Below are positions 5,691-6,090 of a stretch of DNA of 6,090 nt, piece after piece. The notes beneath the pieces are model-generated. The model searched no databases, had not been told where the DNA came from, and saw only the letters and a program-made list of their open reading frames with translations. The stretch is from Oscillospiraceae bacterium (lineage in GTDB: Bacteria > Bacillota > Clostridia > Christensenellales > Aristaeellaceae). Positions within the stretch are counted from its first letter, which is position 1. Every line of letters starts with the position of its first letter. Location: positions 1 through 6,090 of the forward strand of contig JAISBH010000297.1 of NCBI GenBank assembly GCA_031266295.1, written 5' to 3'. The translations under genes and the position numbers were made by a program.

Positions 5691-5896
5691 GAGAACCCCT
5701 CTGTCGCTGCGGCGACGCGGCGCATCCGCGCCTTCGGGAAGTGCGCTGCGCGCCCTCGCTACGCTCAACTCACGTCCCCCTCCCGCCCTCCTCCGGGGCT
5801 TGGAACGAGGGAACGGGTTGCGCTGCGGAACAGACTATCGGAGCACAACTGCGGGGAACCCCCTCTGCCGCTGCGGCGGCATCTCCCCCTAGGGGC
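5691..5896. repeat. GC-rich mosaic of intergenic repeats
   Basis: This stretch has several short open frames but no credible gene. Two 20-bp copies of a hairpin unit occur at 5697-5716 and 5861-5880 (CCCTCTG, Y, CGCTGCGGCG, R, C). They differ at only two bases, and these two pair with each other in the stem. The second copy continues into TCTCCCCCTAGGGG with the palindrome CCCCTAGGGG (5886-5895); the first does not. Between them sits copy 2 of the repeat found next to radA: 5714-5739 matches 834-859 at 24 of 26 bases, and 5800-5810 matches 888-898. The arrangement suggests one repeat family nested in, or recombined with, another. It resembles the abundant short palindromic intergenic repeats of many gut Clostridia. 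Confidence 0.7.
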
Positions 5897-5898
5897 TT

Positions 5899-6090
5899 CA
5901 GTTAACCCACATCTCTGAAATGTATACATAATGCACAAACGCCTTGTGAAAGGAGCAAACTATCCGGTTCTCAAGCGAATGGAAAACCCTGTAAAATCAG
6001 CGTTCTTCAACGAACGCCATTGTCTACCTTACCCGCTTCGCACTCAGTTTTTGTGTACTTTTTCGTGAAAAGTAAGTTGTGGGTTAACTG
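5899..6090. mobile_element. 192-bp segment with 13-bp terminal inverted repeats, MITE-like
   Basis: CAGTTAACCCACA (5899-5911) is repeated in perfect inverted orientation at 6078-6090, the last bases of the window. The enclosed DNA is less GC-rich than the repeat mosaic to its left and has no gene. It holds smaller dyads: ATGTATACAT (5920-5929), GCGTTC/GAACGC with a 6-nt loop (6000-6017), and TACTTTT/AAAAGTA with a 5-nt loop (6056-6074). Size, lack of coding and matched ends fit a miniature inverted-repeat transposable element. The right outer flank is out of view, so target-site duplication cannot be checked and the repeat might extend further. An end fragment of a larger insertion sequence, or an invertible segment, are alternatives. 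Confidence 0.5.

Noticed and set aside
5691..5896. Possible CRISPR array
   Set aside because: Only two repeat copies with a long, repeat-bearing interval; no regular spacers and no cas genes.
5532..5918. Overlapping plus-strand ORFs across the xyl promoter and repeat mosaic
   Set aside because: They run through promoter elements and repeats in more than one frame and show no protein-like features; the open frames follow from high GC.

Overview
The window looks like chromosomal DNA from a moderately GC-rich Firmicute, most likely a member of the Clostridia. The signs are a class II xylose isomerase and an FGGY xylulokinase in a tight operon, purine-rich Shine-Dalgarno sites, a RadA of the usual bacterial type, a tRNA-Pro gene with encoded CCA, and a group II intron type reverse transcriptase of a kind common in Clostridia. 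No species can be named from the sequence alone.

Layout. 1-816 (+) is the 3' part of radA, cut by the left window edge. 817-1134 is a repeat-bearing spacer with one very small doubtful ORF on the minus strand. 1135-2134 (+) is a decayed reverse transcriptase (LtrA type). It has an internal stop, two frameshifts, a YEDD in place of YADD, and no C-terminal half. At about 2134/2135 the RT homology stops abruptly against unrelated sequence that holds a small unrecognised minus-strand ORF. A near-perfect inverted repeat (2391-2413) and a strong hairpin terminator (2461-2494) follow. 2497-2573 (-) is tRNA-Pro(GGG), with its own promoter at 2585-2613. 2675-4204 (-) is xylB and 4209-5525 (-) is xylA, in the order xylA then xylB with a 4-nt gap. 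A consensus-like promoter (5604-5632) drives them through a leader of about 70 nt that carries a 20-bp-period direct repeat. 5690-5896 is a GC-rich mosaic of intergenic repeats; part of it also occurs next to radA. 5899-6090 is a 192-bp segment bounded by a perfect 13-bp inverted repeat, resembling a MITE.

How the parts work together. XylA converts D-xylose to D-xylulose and XylB phosphorylates it to xylulose 5-phosphate, which feeds the pentose phosphate pathway. No transporter or XylR is in the window. radA (recombinational repair) is functionally unrelated. The stretch between radA and tRNA-Pro looks like a graveyard of mobile DNA. I see no complete novel system. The best leads are the repeat hairpins with a compensatory base change, the 192-bp inverted-repeat element, the chimeric joint at 2134/2135, and the candidate operators around the xyl promoter.
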